NCBI GenBank assembly: GCA_905182995.1
Contig: CAJJDP010000162.1
Span: 68,662 to 132,661, forward strand
Direction: 5' to 3'
Length of the DNA stretch: 64,000 bases
DNA from: Paramecium octaurelia
Taxonomy: Eukaryota; Ciliophora; Oligohymenophorea; Peniculida; Parameciidae
Within the stretch, counting starts at the first letter, position 1, and each line of letters begins with the position of its first letter. The position numbers were made by a program, and so were the translations under genes. Positions 23,303-36,176 of this stretch are shown here, piece after piece. The notes under the pieces are model-generated. The model saw only the letters and a list, made by a program, of their open reading frames with translations, had not been told where the DNA came from and did not search any database.

Positions 23303-25073
23303 ATGAATAGAAGGCCAAATGGTTAAGATGACAATTTAAGTTGGATTTTGAAGTATACGAATGAATTTGAATAAGAACATATCGAGAGCCAACACATGCA
23401 TATACTGAAATAGGAACAATTTGGATAATTGAAATAGTCAGATGAGATTTTGAGTGCTTAACTGTTTACTTTTTGGAATGGAAATTTAGAAAACAGTAAA
23501 TTTATATTAATGCCGAATTTGTTAATTAAAGTCACGCAATAAAATGGAATGTTGATGCCTCCTTAATAATAATTTAATTTAGGGAGCGGTGCATTTTATT
23601 TATCATTATCAGAATGCACAATTACTTAAAAAATGATAGCTCATAAATCGCAATAAGCTTTCGGGATGATGTTATCAAATTCTATCGGAACAACCTACTT
23701 ATTTTTTTCTAATTTTGTTACATTTCGGACCTGGTACAAACAAATGAAATAGTTTTGCAAGCTCACAGGATTCTTAGAAAAATATAAGTTAGGGGAAAAG
23801 ATATTACCTGGATTTTACACTTGTACGAAGAAGAAGAAAAAGACTCAATACACATGTTAAATCTATAAAACAGATGACTTTGAATAATGTAAAGAGTTGG
23901 AGGATGCAGTTTATAATGAGATATAAATTTTACGAAGCATAAGACACTAGTCATTGTTAGAGCTGAAAAGAGTGTATGAGAATAGCAAATACCTTTTCAT
24001 TGTATATGAATATTATAAAGGAGAGACATTATTTAATCTTTTGAATTCAAATCTTTAACTTCACGAAGTTTAAATTGCATCTGTATATAATTCCCATTTT
24101 AAAATAGATAATATATTAAATCCTATCAGTAGTGAAATTTCTTAATCAGCATTAATTTTATCATGGTAGTATCAACCCTTAGAATATATTAATCAATACT
24201 CAACATTAGATGTTGCAAATCACATTAATCAATTTGTCATTCAAAGAGTACAAGGTGAATGACAAATTAGATTGGATTCTGAATAGGGCAGTTGAATCCT
24301 TTTTGGCTCCTGAAATTTTCGAAGGAATAGCTCCAAATATTGCAACTGATATCTACGCTTTAGGGTGTGTATTATATTTTATGACATATTATGACCCTAA
24401 AAAATATGAAGTAAGTATTTGATATTTTACATTTTATTTATAGTTGACAAATGAAGAAAAGGATTTCTACACTGTAATGGATAGCTTTGAAATACTCACA
24501 AATCGTATAGACGAGAGTGAATAAAAATTGAAAGTGGGTTTCTAATAAAATCAATCCAAGAGCAATGTTAGTTCATCCTAATTGGATTTATTAAGGAAGA
24601 TGTTAGAATAAGATTCAAGTAAGTTAATAAATATATGAGATAAAAGATTAACAATAAAAGATGCAACTAAACACCATTGGTTTGTTAATGTGAAAAGTAA
24701 AATAAAGTCATTGAAAGTGGAGAGAAAAAGAAAGAAACCTCTTCCTAGTCTTAGGACTATCATTGAATTGAGGGAAATGAGTGAAATGGATGTTAGAATG
24801 ACAATTATTCAGCAATAGCAAAGTGGATTAAATGCTATCAATCATATGAATTCAAAACTGCAAAGTACTCCGTCCAACACAAAACGCACTTTAGTTTATA
24901 CTCAACAACCATCAAAATTAAGTTAATATGCAGGCAAGAATGAGTTTGATGATGATTACGAAAGTACTTTGTTATACTAGTTAGTTCCTGATGAGGATCT
25001 TTCATTAGAAGTTCCTGTTATTAATTATAAAAGAGAACCAAAACGAAAACCGTCAAATATAAGACTGCTTTGA
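23303..25073 (+). CDS. Degenerate protein kinase-like protein
   Basis: ATG 23303 to TGA 25073; removing three introns (25, 33 and 21 nt) leaves exactly 563 codons. The N-terminal 150 residues are unusual (NLLIKVTQQNGMLMPPQ). The kinase-like domain includes a lysine strand (CQIYKTDDFEQCKELEDAVY), the position of the HRD loop replaced by FYHGSINPQNILIN, the DFG replaced by LINLS, an APE-like FLAPEIFEGIAPN and ATDIYALGCVLYFM. Loss of the catalytic Asp and metal-binding Asp indicates a pseudokinase. The C-terminal tail is basic and disordered. The third intron (about 24618) ends in GAG. Confidence 0.7.
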
Positions 25074-25104
25074 AAATTTTAATAACTATATAGAAATTAA
25101 TAAA

Positions 25105-26537
<1,433 letters not shown>

Positions 26538-26663
26538 TTGTTTGCCTAAATATATATTATTCAAAAATTAGTATAACATATTCCAAACCATATTTGAAAC
26601 CAGTTCATCAAAATGTAATTATTTTATCGAAATTACTTATTTTTATAAGATGTAAACAGATTA

Positions 26664-28041
26664 TCAATCAAATATATAATAATATAAACTTACCAATAAT
26701 ATTAAAGCACAAATTCCTAAAACCAACCAATCGTATTTGGAATTAGTTCCAGTTTCCTCCTCCAACTTCACTTCCTTCTATTTTTAAGCCAATTTGTCCA
26801 CCTTTTTGATAATCTTTGATTTTCTCATTTTCCAATTTTATTCTTTCAACCATTTTCTAAGATCCTTCATATTTTGAAGGAACAATTATTTGAATTCTTC
26901 TTGCACAGAGGAATCAGATAAATCAATTCCAAATTAAGATGCTTTCTCATTTACAATTGGTTTTGTAAAATTTGATCTACTTATTCTTTCAATCTTCATT
27001 TTAGTTGCCATTAATTAAGCTAAAAATTGTCTATGCTTTTCAGCCTCTTCATGTTTTCCTTGAGTTTCATATAAATGTAAGATTTACACTCCTCTACTTT
27101 CTATAAACTTACCAAGTTCATTGATTTCCTCTGGTATCTGAATACTTGTGTCTTCCTCAAAACTTGGTTCATAGGATAGAGTATTAAAGGAGTATTTTTT
27201 CCAATCTTCACTATATTCATAATCGTCTTCTTCTGAAGATGAATCATCCTCTACTAATTCTGATTGTTTTTCTGTAGGTTATATCTCTTATGGTTTAGGA
27301 GATGTTTTTTCAATATTTTTCATTACATTTTGTGATATTTCAATACTTGATCTCATCATCTTTTTCAATTCTAATTTAGCTTTGGTAAGATCTTTTCTAA
27401 TTGCTTCATCATCATCAATTGAGAGTGCTTTCTCGAGATCTTGAATTGCTAGTTTATAATCGCTCTCCTCAGCATTGATATTATCCAATCTAGCCTAAGT
27501 TATTCAAAAAACTAATACTTTTGCCCTTCTGTAGTATGCCTTAGAATTATCTTAAACATTTAAAACATAATCACAAGCTGCAATGGCATCCTTAAATTAC
27601 TTCTCTTTAATATAGCAAATGGCTAAATTCAGCAACAATTTTATTCTTATATCAACAATTCTTTAATCAAAATTATCATCCTTATATGTTAAATCATCAT
27701 CTAGGATTCCTTCATTTTTCCAATTGGGGTTCTTGTTTTCAATATAAAGGAAAATGCTTAGAGATTTTTCGTATTCATGAGAGGCATTCCCGAATTTCCC
27801 TTTAAGCAAATAAGTTTATTTTCATACCTTATTAGAATAAGCTATTCCCTTTTTCCTTTAATTGATTTGCAAAATCAAGTCTCTACTCTATATCCAATTT
27901 TCTTTATTCAAGGTATTCATTCAAATAATACAAACCTGCTTTAATAAACAAAGGCTGTTTTTCAAAGACTTTCCTTTTCGAATGCATCTCATGAGATTTA
28001 ATTGCCACAGCCTATTAGAACATTTAATTAAACTCATTCAT
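26664..28041 (-). CDS. TPR protein with C-terminal membrane anchor
   Basis: ATG 28041 (MNEFNQMFQQAVAIKSHEMH) to TGA 26664. An N-terminal TPR array is recognisable: QLKEKGNSLFQQ, LLLNLAICYIKEKQFKDAIA, ACDYVLNVQDNSKAYYRRA and DYKLAIQDLEKALSIDDDEA. This is the three-repeat form seen in FKBP- and TTC-type co-chaperones. An acidic linker, a basic helix and a final hydrophobic segment (WLVLGICALILLVSLYYYIF) four residues from the end indicate a tail-anchored protein of ER or mitochondrial outer membrane. No FKBP domain precedes the TPRs. The gene converges on Vps4 with 126 bp between stops. Confidence 0.72.
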
Positions 28042-28528
28042 AATTATATATAATATATATTATATTAATTAATAATTTAAGAATTTAAGGTTAATGTTTT
28101 AATTATTAAATAATTATATACTGGAAACCTTACACAAGAGGATCTCTAATACAATTCTTATCCTCTAATGAGAAAACTTATATTAATTTTGATTTTAAAA
28201 ATTCAATCCTTTTGATCATTAAGCAGAACCTTTCTTAATTTATCAAACATCAGTAACTGTTCTTTAGTTAAACACTATAGACAAAAGCTTTGAATACTCT
28301 GGTAAACTGGCTTTAAATAATTGATATATCTTATTCATGTTTGTTTGCTATCTTATACACTAATCCTGATGATTTCGACAATACCATTATCATTTAATGG
28401 CTTTTGAAGTTTATTACATCATTTCTACAGATTAACTCTAATAACTCAAAATTCTATATATATATATTTATTTCATATAATTCTGGAATTTGCTTGTTAA
28501 ATTAAATTTTTAATTAATTTTTTCCAAT
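28042..28528. other. Intergenic region between divergent genes, with ambiguous short frames
   Basis: The outer parts are AT-rich and non-coding. Between 28203 and 28393 both strands hold TGA-free frames of 50-60 codons (minus: MIMVLSKSSGLVYKIANKHE; also KEQLLMFDKLRKVLLNDQKD ending at 28203). The minus frames could belong to a tiny spliced gene but no single consistent exon set emerged. It otherwise holds the divergent promoters of the TPR gene and the cyclin. Confidence 0.3.
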
Positions 28529-29047
28529 ATGAAAGCAAATCCTATTAGACGAGATGCATTAGAAACTAGCTTACTTAAAAACTTGTCTGGTAAACTGGAA
28601 GGCTTAATCGATAAAAATAGAATGGAACTCTCTAAAACCTCTGTGTTTCACTCTGATGCCATTCCTGATATTACTCTTGAGAATTATTTAATGAGAATTT
28701 AACGACATGCGAGATGTAGCGAAGAGTGTTTTGTTATTGCTTTAATATATTTGAATAGAATTTAGGAAATAAATCAAGAATATTAGTTTACCGAAAAAAA
28801 TATACATAGGTATTTTAAAATCACCAAGTTTAGATTTTTGATTATTGCAATCGTTTTAGCAATAAAATTTTAAGACGACGAAATCTTTAAGAATGATTAC
28901 TATGCTAGAGTTGGAGGAATTTCAATCTAAGAATTAAATGAAATGGAAGAGAGCTTTTTAGAATTGTTAGATTTTGATTTGTTTGTTTACCACGAGACTT
29001 ACTCACTATATTTAACAGAAATAAAGTGTTCTCGAAAACCTTTTTGA
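28529..29047 (+). CDS. PHO80/P-type cyclin
   Basis: An intronless 172-codon gene. After MKANPIRRDALETSLLKNLS the cyclin box follows: RIQRHARCSEECFVIALIYL, TKFRFLIIAIVLAIKFQDDE, then YYARVGGISIQELNEMEESF and LELLDFDLFV. The GGIS-x2-ELN-x-(L/M)E-x-x-FL signature is specific to the PHO80-like (U/P) cyclins, which bind PHO85/CDK5-type kinases. The box is nearly the whole protein, typical for the family. The partner CDK is not in the window. Confidence 0.85.
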
Positions 29048-29211
29048 CTATAAATTCTATTGAAGACATTTTATGAGTAGCAAGCCTTGTAAAAATAATA
29101 AAAAATTAATTTAAAATTTAATATTGTTTTTAAAACAAATTTTATAATGCAAATTAATTTTGCATATTAATAATAAAATTATAAGCAAGCTTTCTGAAAA
29201 GGGAAAAAGGT

Positions 29212-29724
29212 ATGATGTAAGAGAATAATAATTTAATGCCTGTTGATGAAATCTGGAGACAACTAAGTAAAGTAACTGCAACTGTAAACAGGAATGTTGA
29301 AAGGATGTCTTAATTATTAGATCAACTTATTACCCATACACTTTCTAATGATGGCGATTATATAGAAATACCTTAAAGAAAGGATGAGCATTTAAAAGAA
29401 AGAGAAAAATATGCAAAAGATTACAAAAAATGTATACTCCGAGAATTGAATGACAAACTGAGCTGGAGTATTACAGGGTCTAAAAACATTTGTAATAAAT
29501 GTTAAATGATTTGCAAAACTAGAAAAGGCTACTTACTTCATTTATTATAAAAACATTGTGAGTACAAATTCTATTTGTGTGTAAAATGTTATGATAAATT
29601 TGATAATTTTAATAAATTTAAATAACATTTATGCAATAACCATGACGAAATAATGATATTTTAATTGACTGAATAACTATAATAATTAATAGATCATGGA
29701 GCAAGGGAAATATCCAAAGAATGA
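29212..29724 (+). CDS. Small C2H2-type zinc-finger protein
   Basis: A 170-codon intronless frame starting at ATG 29212 (a second ATG directly follows). The N-terminal half is helical and charged (VDEIWRQLSKVTATVNRN). Two tandem zinc fingers follow: C-N-K-C-x12-H-x4-H-C (residues about 105-125) and C-V-K-C-x12-H-x4-H (to about 145). The C-terminus is helical. Nucleic-acid binding is likely from the fingers; no family name is assigned. Confidence 0.62.
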
Positions 29725-30214
29725 TCTATTAAATATAATTTGATTTGTAGTATTTCAATTATTACATTATTTCAATTAATTTACAAGATTATAAAATTAT
29801 ATTAATTTTGTTATGGATCTTTTAATTAAATATAAAAATAATTCAATTTTACAATCTGTTGAATTAATTAATCACATCTTGTATTATTTTAGGACGTGTA
29901 TTTTTTTTAGAAAAAAGTTCTATACCTAATATAATAAGAATATATTTATTGATAAAATGTTTAATTATCATCAGATATAAAATGATATGAACTGCTATCT
30001 CACTCTAATTTTTATTTATAAAGGATACTTATAATAGTCAAGAACACTATCACACATTATCAAATTATGAACTAATTTTATTTTCAATTAAATTTATTGA
30101 CCCCGAATTTTTATGCATTTTTAGTCAATAAAAAATTCAATAAGAACAACAGTTATCTTTTTCAATTGAAGAAGTATTGAATAGTTTATGAACTTTATAA
30201 AATATAGATATTAA

Positions 30215-30658
30215 TCATTTTTTGGCCAAAGCAAATAAAAATAATCCAAAAGAAATTAAACTTGCCACTGTTCTAACTGCGTGTAATTAGCCCCATTTTG
30301 TTAGTAAATTTAGTTTAGTTTCTTACTCTAATTGTTATTATCCTAATAATATCTTATTTGTCGGCATTATGGCGATTAATGTGAATGGTATGACTGAGGC
30401 TAGCAACAATCCAGCTTTTAAACTAAGTTTATTTTTGTTTTTAAAGTAGTTAACAACTCCTACTAATCCTCCAAGAAAGGCTAAAGAAGCTTACCATTTT
30501 GCAGCCCTCTTGTAAGATGGCATCCATTAAGTATGTGCAATATCAGCTCCACAACTCAATCTTGCAGGATGTTCAACAACGTTGATGTAGATTGATGCCC
30601 CACTGAATAATCCAGCGAAAACTGTTCCTAAAAGAGTTAATTTAGTTTCGGTATCCAT
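30215..30658 (-). CDS. DUF1772 small membrane protein
   Basis: A 147-residue intronless gene: MDTETKLTLLGTVFAGLFSG, then ASIYINVVEHPARLSCGADI, WMPSYKRAAKWQASLAFLGG and two further hydrophobic helices (LLLASVIPFTLIAIMP, VASLISFGLFLFALAKK). The VEHPARL...SYKRAA motif between helices 1 and 2 is characteristic of the DUF1772 family, four-helix membrane proteins related to fungal anthrone oxygenases. Its function in protists is unknown. The frame continues upstream without TGA to another ATG at 30841 (MPKKLNQSFN...), adding 61 codons; I prefer 30658 because the family begins there. Confidence 0.75.
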
Positions 30659-31221
30659 TTTATTTTATTATATTAATGAGAATTAATTTTAATTACGGCT
30701 TAAATAATCGTTATAAAGTATAAGAGATTTTAATAATATGTAATTAAAATTTGGATTTAAGGTATTATATTGTATTATTTATTCATAAATATCCTATTCT
30801 GCTAATTTCGGATTAAATGACTAATTCAATTTCTTAGGCATTATTCAAGATTTTATGACTTGCTTAATAGTCCAATACAAACTTAAATAATTAAATCATT
30901 TGAATTGCCAATCATTGATCTTTGATTCTTAAATTTAAGCTAGGCTAATCTCATTATTACTTAATCCTAATTTAATTTACTTTACAGAATCTAGTTTACT
31001 TTCTTATAGAAATGCAATGAATTTTAAAAGGAAATCATGTATAAAAATGTCTTTGCTCCTAATTGTCATTTATGCTCACTTGTAAACAATGATTTGACGG
31101 ATGTAGAGAGACTGAGAAGAAGTATGGAATTTAAATACAATGGATCATGAGGAATAAGAGATAACAATGAAAATGAATTAATTTATAAACATGATGTAAT
31201 AAGACATCATATAGATAATTT
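30659..31221. other. Unresolved intergenic stretch
   Basis: This lies between the DUF1772 gene and the carboxypeptidase gene. On the plus strand 31038-31150 encodes a 37-codon frame with a C-x2-C pair (MYKNVFAPNCHLCSLVNN). On the minus strand 30841-30659 is open in frame with DUF1772. Neither forms a convincing gene. The remainder is AT-rich. Confidence 0.3.
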
Positions 31222-32549
31222 ATGAAATTAATTATTCTTGCTCTCCTTGTTTCCACACAAGTCTTTGGTCTTCAAACATCATGCACCAAACTTGATCCAA
31301 AACAAATTAGTGACTTACATGATGAAAGCAATTTAGTTTTCTCGGGATACTTGAACATTTTTGAGGAATCTGCAAGTGTTTTGGCATTTTTATTTTATGG
31401 ACATTAATCAGCCAAAACAGTTGACGAGTTAAAGAATTATCCAACCTTAATCTACTTGAATGGATTACTTGGAGAAACCTCTTAAATAGGAAATTTCATA
31501 GAGGTTGGACCAATCAGAATTAATTCAAAAGGAACCTTTGAGAAGAACGTTAACACTTGGAATTCTTAATTCAACTTACTATTTATAGATCTACTTGTTG
31601 GAACAGGATATTCATATCATAACACCTATTAAGATATACCAACAAATGCAGATTAAATTTCTGCTCATTTTGTTTATGCTCTTGAATAATTCCTCAAGGC
31701 TGATGATGGATGTGTAAAAAAACAAAAGTTCACTGGCCTAGAAACAGCTGATTGGTATATATTTGGTGAAGGTTATGCAGGAAAGTATAAACTTTTTCAT
31801 ATTATAGATAAGTTGTCCATATAGCATCTAAAATTTTAGATTCTTAATCTGCAGTATTAAATAAACATTTGAAAGGTATTGGACTAGGAAATGCTCACGT
31901 TGATGCAAACAGCTTACTTAGAGAAATCCCATCATTTGCTTTTAATCTTGGGTTGGTTGAGCCTAGAGAAAGATCTGAACTTGAGAAAATTGCCTTAAGA
32001 GGAATTCAATAACTTGATAAAAAGGATTATTCAGCTACTCACATAACCATCTAAACAGCCATCGGAATGATTCATCAATTCAGCGGAGAAATCAATATAT
32101 AGAATATCGATTAATTGACTGATATTGAGCAACATATCTCAAATTTCAAGACATATTTAAATTTATAGACAACCAAAGCTAATTTAAAATTTGATGAAAA
32201 TATTCCATTTTAATAATCTTCAGAGGAAATCATTAATGCATTAGGCTAGGACTTTGCAAAACCAGATGCACTCCCTAAATTAAAAGAACTTTAAACAAAA
32301 CTTAAAGTCTTAATTTATAATGGTTAAAATGATATTCTGTGTCCAATCCCAAGCACTTTGAGATATTTAAGTTCCATCAATGAGGATTTCAAAACCAAAA
32401 AATTAGAAGTTTAACTAGTAAATGGGAAACCAGCTGGTTACACTTTAAAATCAGGATAATTAACCTTTGTAACAATTAATAATGCAGGTTTCCATATTCC
32501 ATTAGAAAAAGGAGAAGTTATTTTACAAGTAGTTAGCTAATGGAAATGA
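31222..32549 (+). CDS. Serine carboxypeptidase (S10) homologue lacking the catalytic serine
   Basis: 434 residues after one 23-nt intron (about 31785-31807). A signal peptide (MKLIILALLVSTQVFGLQ) precedes an S10-type fold: LIYLNGLLGETSQIGNFIEV in place of the usual LNGGPGCSS, VGTGYSYHN, then the nucleophile elbow GEGYAGK where the family has GESYAG. KGIGLGNAHVD and LIYNGQNDILCP (catalytic Asp region) are kept. The C-terminal His motif is NAGFHIPLEKG rather than GAGHMVP, so the His is displaced by one residue. I infer a secreted or lysosomal non-catalytic member. There is no frameshift or truncation. Confidence 0.8.
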
Positions 32550-32577
32550 AATTATCGATAAACATATTATAATAAAT

Positions 32578-33301
32578 TCATTTTTTATCTTCAAGTGGTG
32601 GGAGCTTAACTTCCTTCCTTGTCTATTCAGCCTCCTTCCTCCTTTGAAAATCTCTAATTCTTGTTTTCTCATAATAATCTGTAAAACTTAATGTTTTTTC
32701 AGTTCCATCACTGTTTTTTTCCTCCCTTCCAAATATGGCCTAGATCTCCTCATCTAAACCTCCTCTGCCATGACGTACAAACAATAATTCCAATGTGTCT
32801 TCCACTGTAATCTTGCCATGCTTGGCCTTGTCATACATGAAGAACTAAACAATGTTGAATAGATTTCTAAATAGATTTAAAATTATACCTTGGTTCCAAC
32901 AAAGTAGGATCAAAGATGCATCTCTTATACATCATTTGAAATTCATAATAATTAATTCTCCTATCACCATCTTCATCAACTTCCCAAATGAATAATTCTG
33001 CGTCTTTGATTGGTAATAGATAATCTACTTTATCAAGTGCATTCATTAGGGTATCTGCATTTATTCCTGGTTCAAGGGGTTTAATCTTGTCATCATTAAA
33101 AGTCAATAAGTAATTGAAAACTGAGTTGAGTCTTTGTTGTTCTACATTAGATAATTGTTTTTCTGCTGTGATTTCTTCATATGATTTTTCAACTCTTTTT
33201 TATTACTAACTAAGTTTTTAAGTAGCAGTCACAGAAAAGGACTTCGAGTGTTATCTCTATTAATTTTGAGTTGTGTTCGACGGTTATTAGGTTGAATTCA
33301 T
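32578..33301 (-). CDS. EF-hand protein, probably ciliary
   Basis: Exactly 233 residues after removal of a 22-nt intron (about 32887-32866). An Asn/Gln-rich N-terminus leads to an EF-hand pair. The first loop is degenerate. The second contains the calcium loop DEDGDRRINYYEF (Asp at 1, 3 and 5, Glu at 12). Then come CIFDPTLLEPRNLFNIVQFF and DKAKHGKITVEDTLELLFVR, another hand-like unit, and GRGGLDEEIQAIFGREENSD. The pattern of EF-hands with FNIVQF-MYD resembles conserved flagellar EF-hand proteins, but I cannot give a name. It ends only 28 bp from the convergent carboxypeptidase stop. Confidence 0.72.
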
Positions 33302-33339
33302 TTATTTAAATTATATATATATATATAAAGGTTAAATGA

Positions 33340-34612
33340 TCAATCGATCAATTAATTAATAAAACCATCATTAATGCAAACAATTTCTCTACATTCCCTT
33401 ACAAAATCATAGGCTTACTCAAAAGGCCAATCATTCTTTCTCATCAAATACATTACAGTAAAACATGCCGATCTTGATTTCCCTTAAGCACAATGTATCA
33501 GGACCTACTCATAAATAAATAAAAAACCTTCCCATTTTCCTAAAATGCATCCTCTATGAATTAGTATACTTAATCAAAATATTGTTTGATGCAAACATGA
33601 GGCTCATCATATATTTCTACTTTCAGATACTTTACTATCATAAAAATGATTTGTTATACATTAGTTACTGTAATTTTATATTTCAACAGTCGCATTTACA
33701 ACATGAGTTATGCCTAATATGTCTATGAGCATTTCAGTGTCTTGAGCATGCTCTCCACTACCCAAGTACAATTTCTTTTCAATTATTTCATTTGGAAATG
33801 TTTTATCCAAGAATCCCCTATTTCTTACAACACTATAGTTCAAAAAAGGATAATTAGTAAAAATAATTTGAATAGGATCCAAAAGAATGAAGATTTGGCT
33901 AATCTTCTCCTTCTAGAATGCTTGGTAAGCCTGTAACGTTATTCCGAATATCTATGAATTTGTATAGAAACACTCATGTCCATAGTCTATAATTTATGGT
34001 TGGCTAGCTGATCTGTACTTGATCTTCGGGCCGCTTGATATTGTGGTTTCTTTCAATAACAACCAAATTAATACCATGGAATTCAAGAAGTCTTCTACTT
34101 GATATAATCGTTTATTTGACTCCTTATTAAAATAAATTTTATTGCTAAGAGTCTTCAACAATTTCATCGTCAACTGATTACAAAATCATTGTTTAAGCTC
34201 TATTTTTTCGTTGAAGGGTGTTGTTCTTCTGTGTTATTTTGGAAATCTCCTCCCATAACTAAATAACTTCTTTTGCAGGAATTTAGAATTAATCAGAAGT
34301 TTGGGATCCTTCACTTTTCACTTTATGCTTAAATATCAAACTGAACATGTCTGATGTATCAAAGGGAACAAAAAAATTATAATTCCTCTTTCTGTTGTTG
34401 AATAATTTTTCGAGTTTCTGATGTTCTGAAATTTATTCTGGATATTGAAAATGTTTTTAAACATCTGCAACTGTTTCGATCCTTTCCAAATTGGTTATAT
34501 GAATGCTGTTTTTTAGGGAACCGTTTTAATTTTCTCTAAAATCATACACAATGAATGGGAACTTTTGAGAAATATTAAAAAAGAACTGAGGAGTGCAAAA
34601 ATTAATTTACAT
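33340..34612 (-). CDS. Dual-specificity protein phosphatase with N-terminal extension
   Basis: Starts at ATG 34612 (MQINFCTPQFFFNISQKFPF), 14 bp after the stop of the kinase gene. The N-terminal 250 residues include FPFIVYDFRE and LLDPIQIIFTNYPFLNYS, compatible with a rhodanese-like domain as in MAP-kinase phosphatases. A DSP catalytic domain follows: KKLYLGSGEHAQDTEMLIDI, GITHVVNATVE, and the active site IHCAQGKSRSACF, an intact H-C-x5-R-S. The 23-nt intron at about 33532-33510 sits just before the active site. The C-terminus ends DGFINQLID. Frame choice at about 34100-34000 is not certain. Confidence 0.75.
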
Positions 34613-34626
34613 TATATATTATTAAT

Positions 34627-36176
34627 TCAAGCTAGCTCATCTTTAATGATTTTTATCATTTATTTTATATTGAGATCGATTTCATTTGGAAATGTACACA
34701 ACCCATACTTTTCTACAAAAAACAATAATTGCTTATTATCGCATTTCTCTATATTGCTCATTAAACTGAGTTCTTCAAAATTGCTAGTCTTGCTTGATAA
34801 ATTCTTTGGTTTTTCGATCCATTGTTTAGTGATTGTACAATACAACTGCAATTACTTTTAAACTTCAACTTTTAAATCATCAATGTATTATGCTATTAAA
34901 TCGGTTAAAGCTTTGTTAGATGTAATCTTACCATTCCTTTAATTAACTTAAAAACCTTGGATGCTCTGTTCATAGATTTTTGAACGGAAGTTATCCAAGA
35001 AGAATTTCCAAAAGTAAAATAGAATGCATTTCCATTTTAATAAAAAAAAATGATCACAACTATATGTAATTATTGATATTTACTTTATTTTTTCAAATTA
35101 TTCACATAATTTAGTAAATACCTATAAGTTTGATAACTTCTCTTGATACTTGTTATTATCCTTAATCTAAATCTCATGTTAAATCTCTAAAAACTGCTTT
35201 GGCGATTACAAAAACATGTCACTCTCAAAAATCTAAGGCCAAGTAATTCTATTCTCTTCAGAATATTCCAGCATTCGGCTGATCATTTACAGAATTTTAG
35301 GGTTTCGATTATTCTGAGGAAATTGCACTTTTTAATTCTAGAAAATAAAATGACCATAAAACAACCTTAAAAGACCCTAATCTTATTTTGAGTTGGCCCA
35401 AATCATAGATTGATTCATGAATATTCTTTCCAAATGCCAATTCATATAAAATACATCCAAATGACCAAATATCAAATTAGTTCGAGTACTTTTTATCATC
35501 AAATATTTAAGGAGGTACATATAAGGGTGTACTAAACAATTCTAATAATTTTCATACCCTTTTAATGTATATAATCCTGCTTTTTCTGGATTTCCCTCTA
35601 TGAATCGAGCAAACCCAAAATCTGCTATTTTTATCACATTCTAATGCAACAAGATGTTATCTGGTTTTAAATCTCTGTGTATCACATTCTCTTTAACCAA
35701 TGCTTAAAATCCATTAGCAATTTGTTTGAATATATCAACAATCTATTCATCAGAAATGTTGGGACTACCTATAGAACCTGAAATCAATACTTTTTTTTGA
35801 TAAATTCTGTCAAAGTTCCTCCATCACAATATTCAATAAATAAATAAATGTAATTTTAAGAGACTTTGAAATCGTAGAATCCAACTAAATTCTCTGACTT
35901 TACTTTTTGCATCACTTAAATTTCCCTACTCTAAAACCTTGAAATTGAATTACATTCATTATCTCTTTCAGTCGTTCTTCATTCGAAATCCCATTATGTC
36001 TAGATTGCTTTACGGCTACTTTGATATTCAATTTCTTCGATTTCCCCAAAAAGACCTCTCCACATTTTCCCTTTCCTAATTAATCACTATCAGATACCAA
36101 GGGGCTTTTTGTATATAATGTAGTCTCCCACTTCCTTTGCAACAGGATTGTCTTCAAATTTATATGGATTAGACAT
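34627..36176 (-). CDS. Serine/threonine protein kinase (ULK/NEK-like)
   Basis: ATG 36176 (MSNPYKFEDNPVAKEVGDYI) to TGA 34627. The domain has a glycine loop (KGKCGEVFLGKS), the lysine NIKVAVKQS, a hinge IEYCDGGTLTEF, the catalytic loop VIHRDLKPDNILL, the DFG (KIADFGFARF), PPQIFDDKKYSNQFDIWSFG and a final helix with ISRMLEYSEENRITW. All catalytic residues are present. The domain resembles the ULK/aurora-like group common in ciliates. A 300-residue C-terminal extension is helical and Cys-containing (LQLYCTITKQWIEKPKNLS). Introns occur near 36111-36090, 35790 and 35390. Confidence 0.78.

Noticed and set aside
33311-33327. (AT)n run as a repeat or telomere-like element
   Set aside because: This is a simple dinucleotide run of the kind also seen at about 57861-57883 and 60541-60554; no telomeric C4A2/C3A3-type repeat is present.
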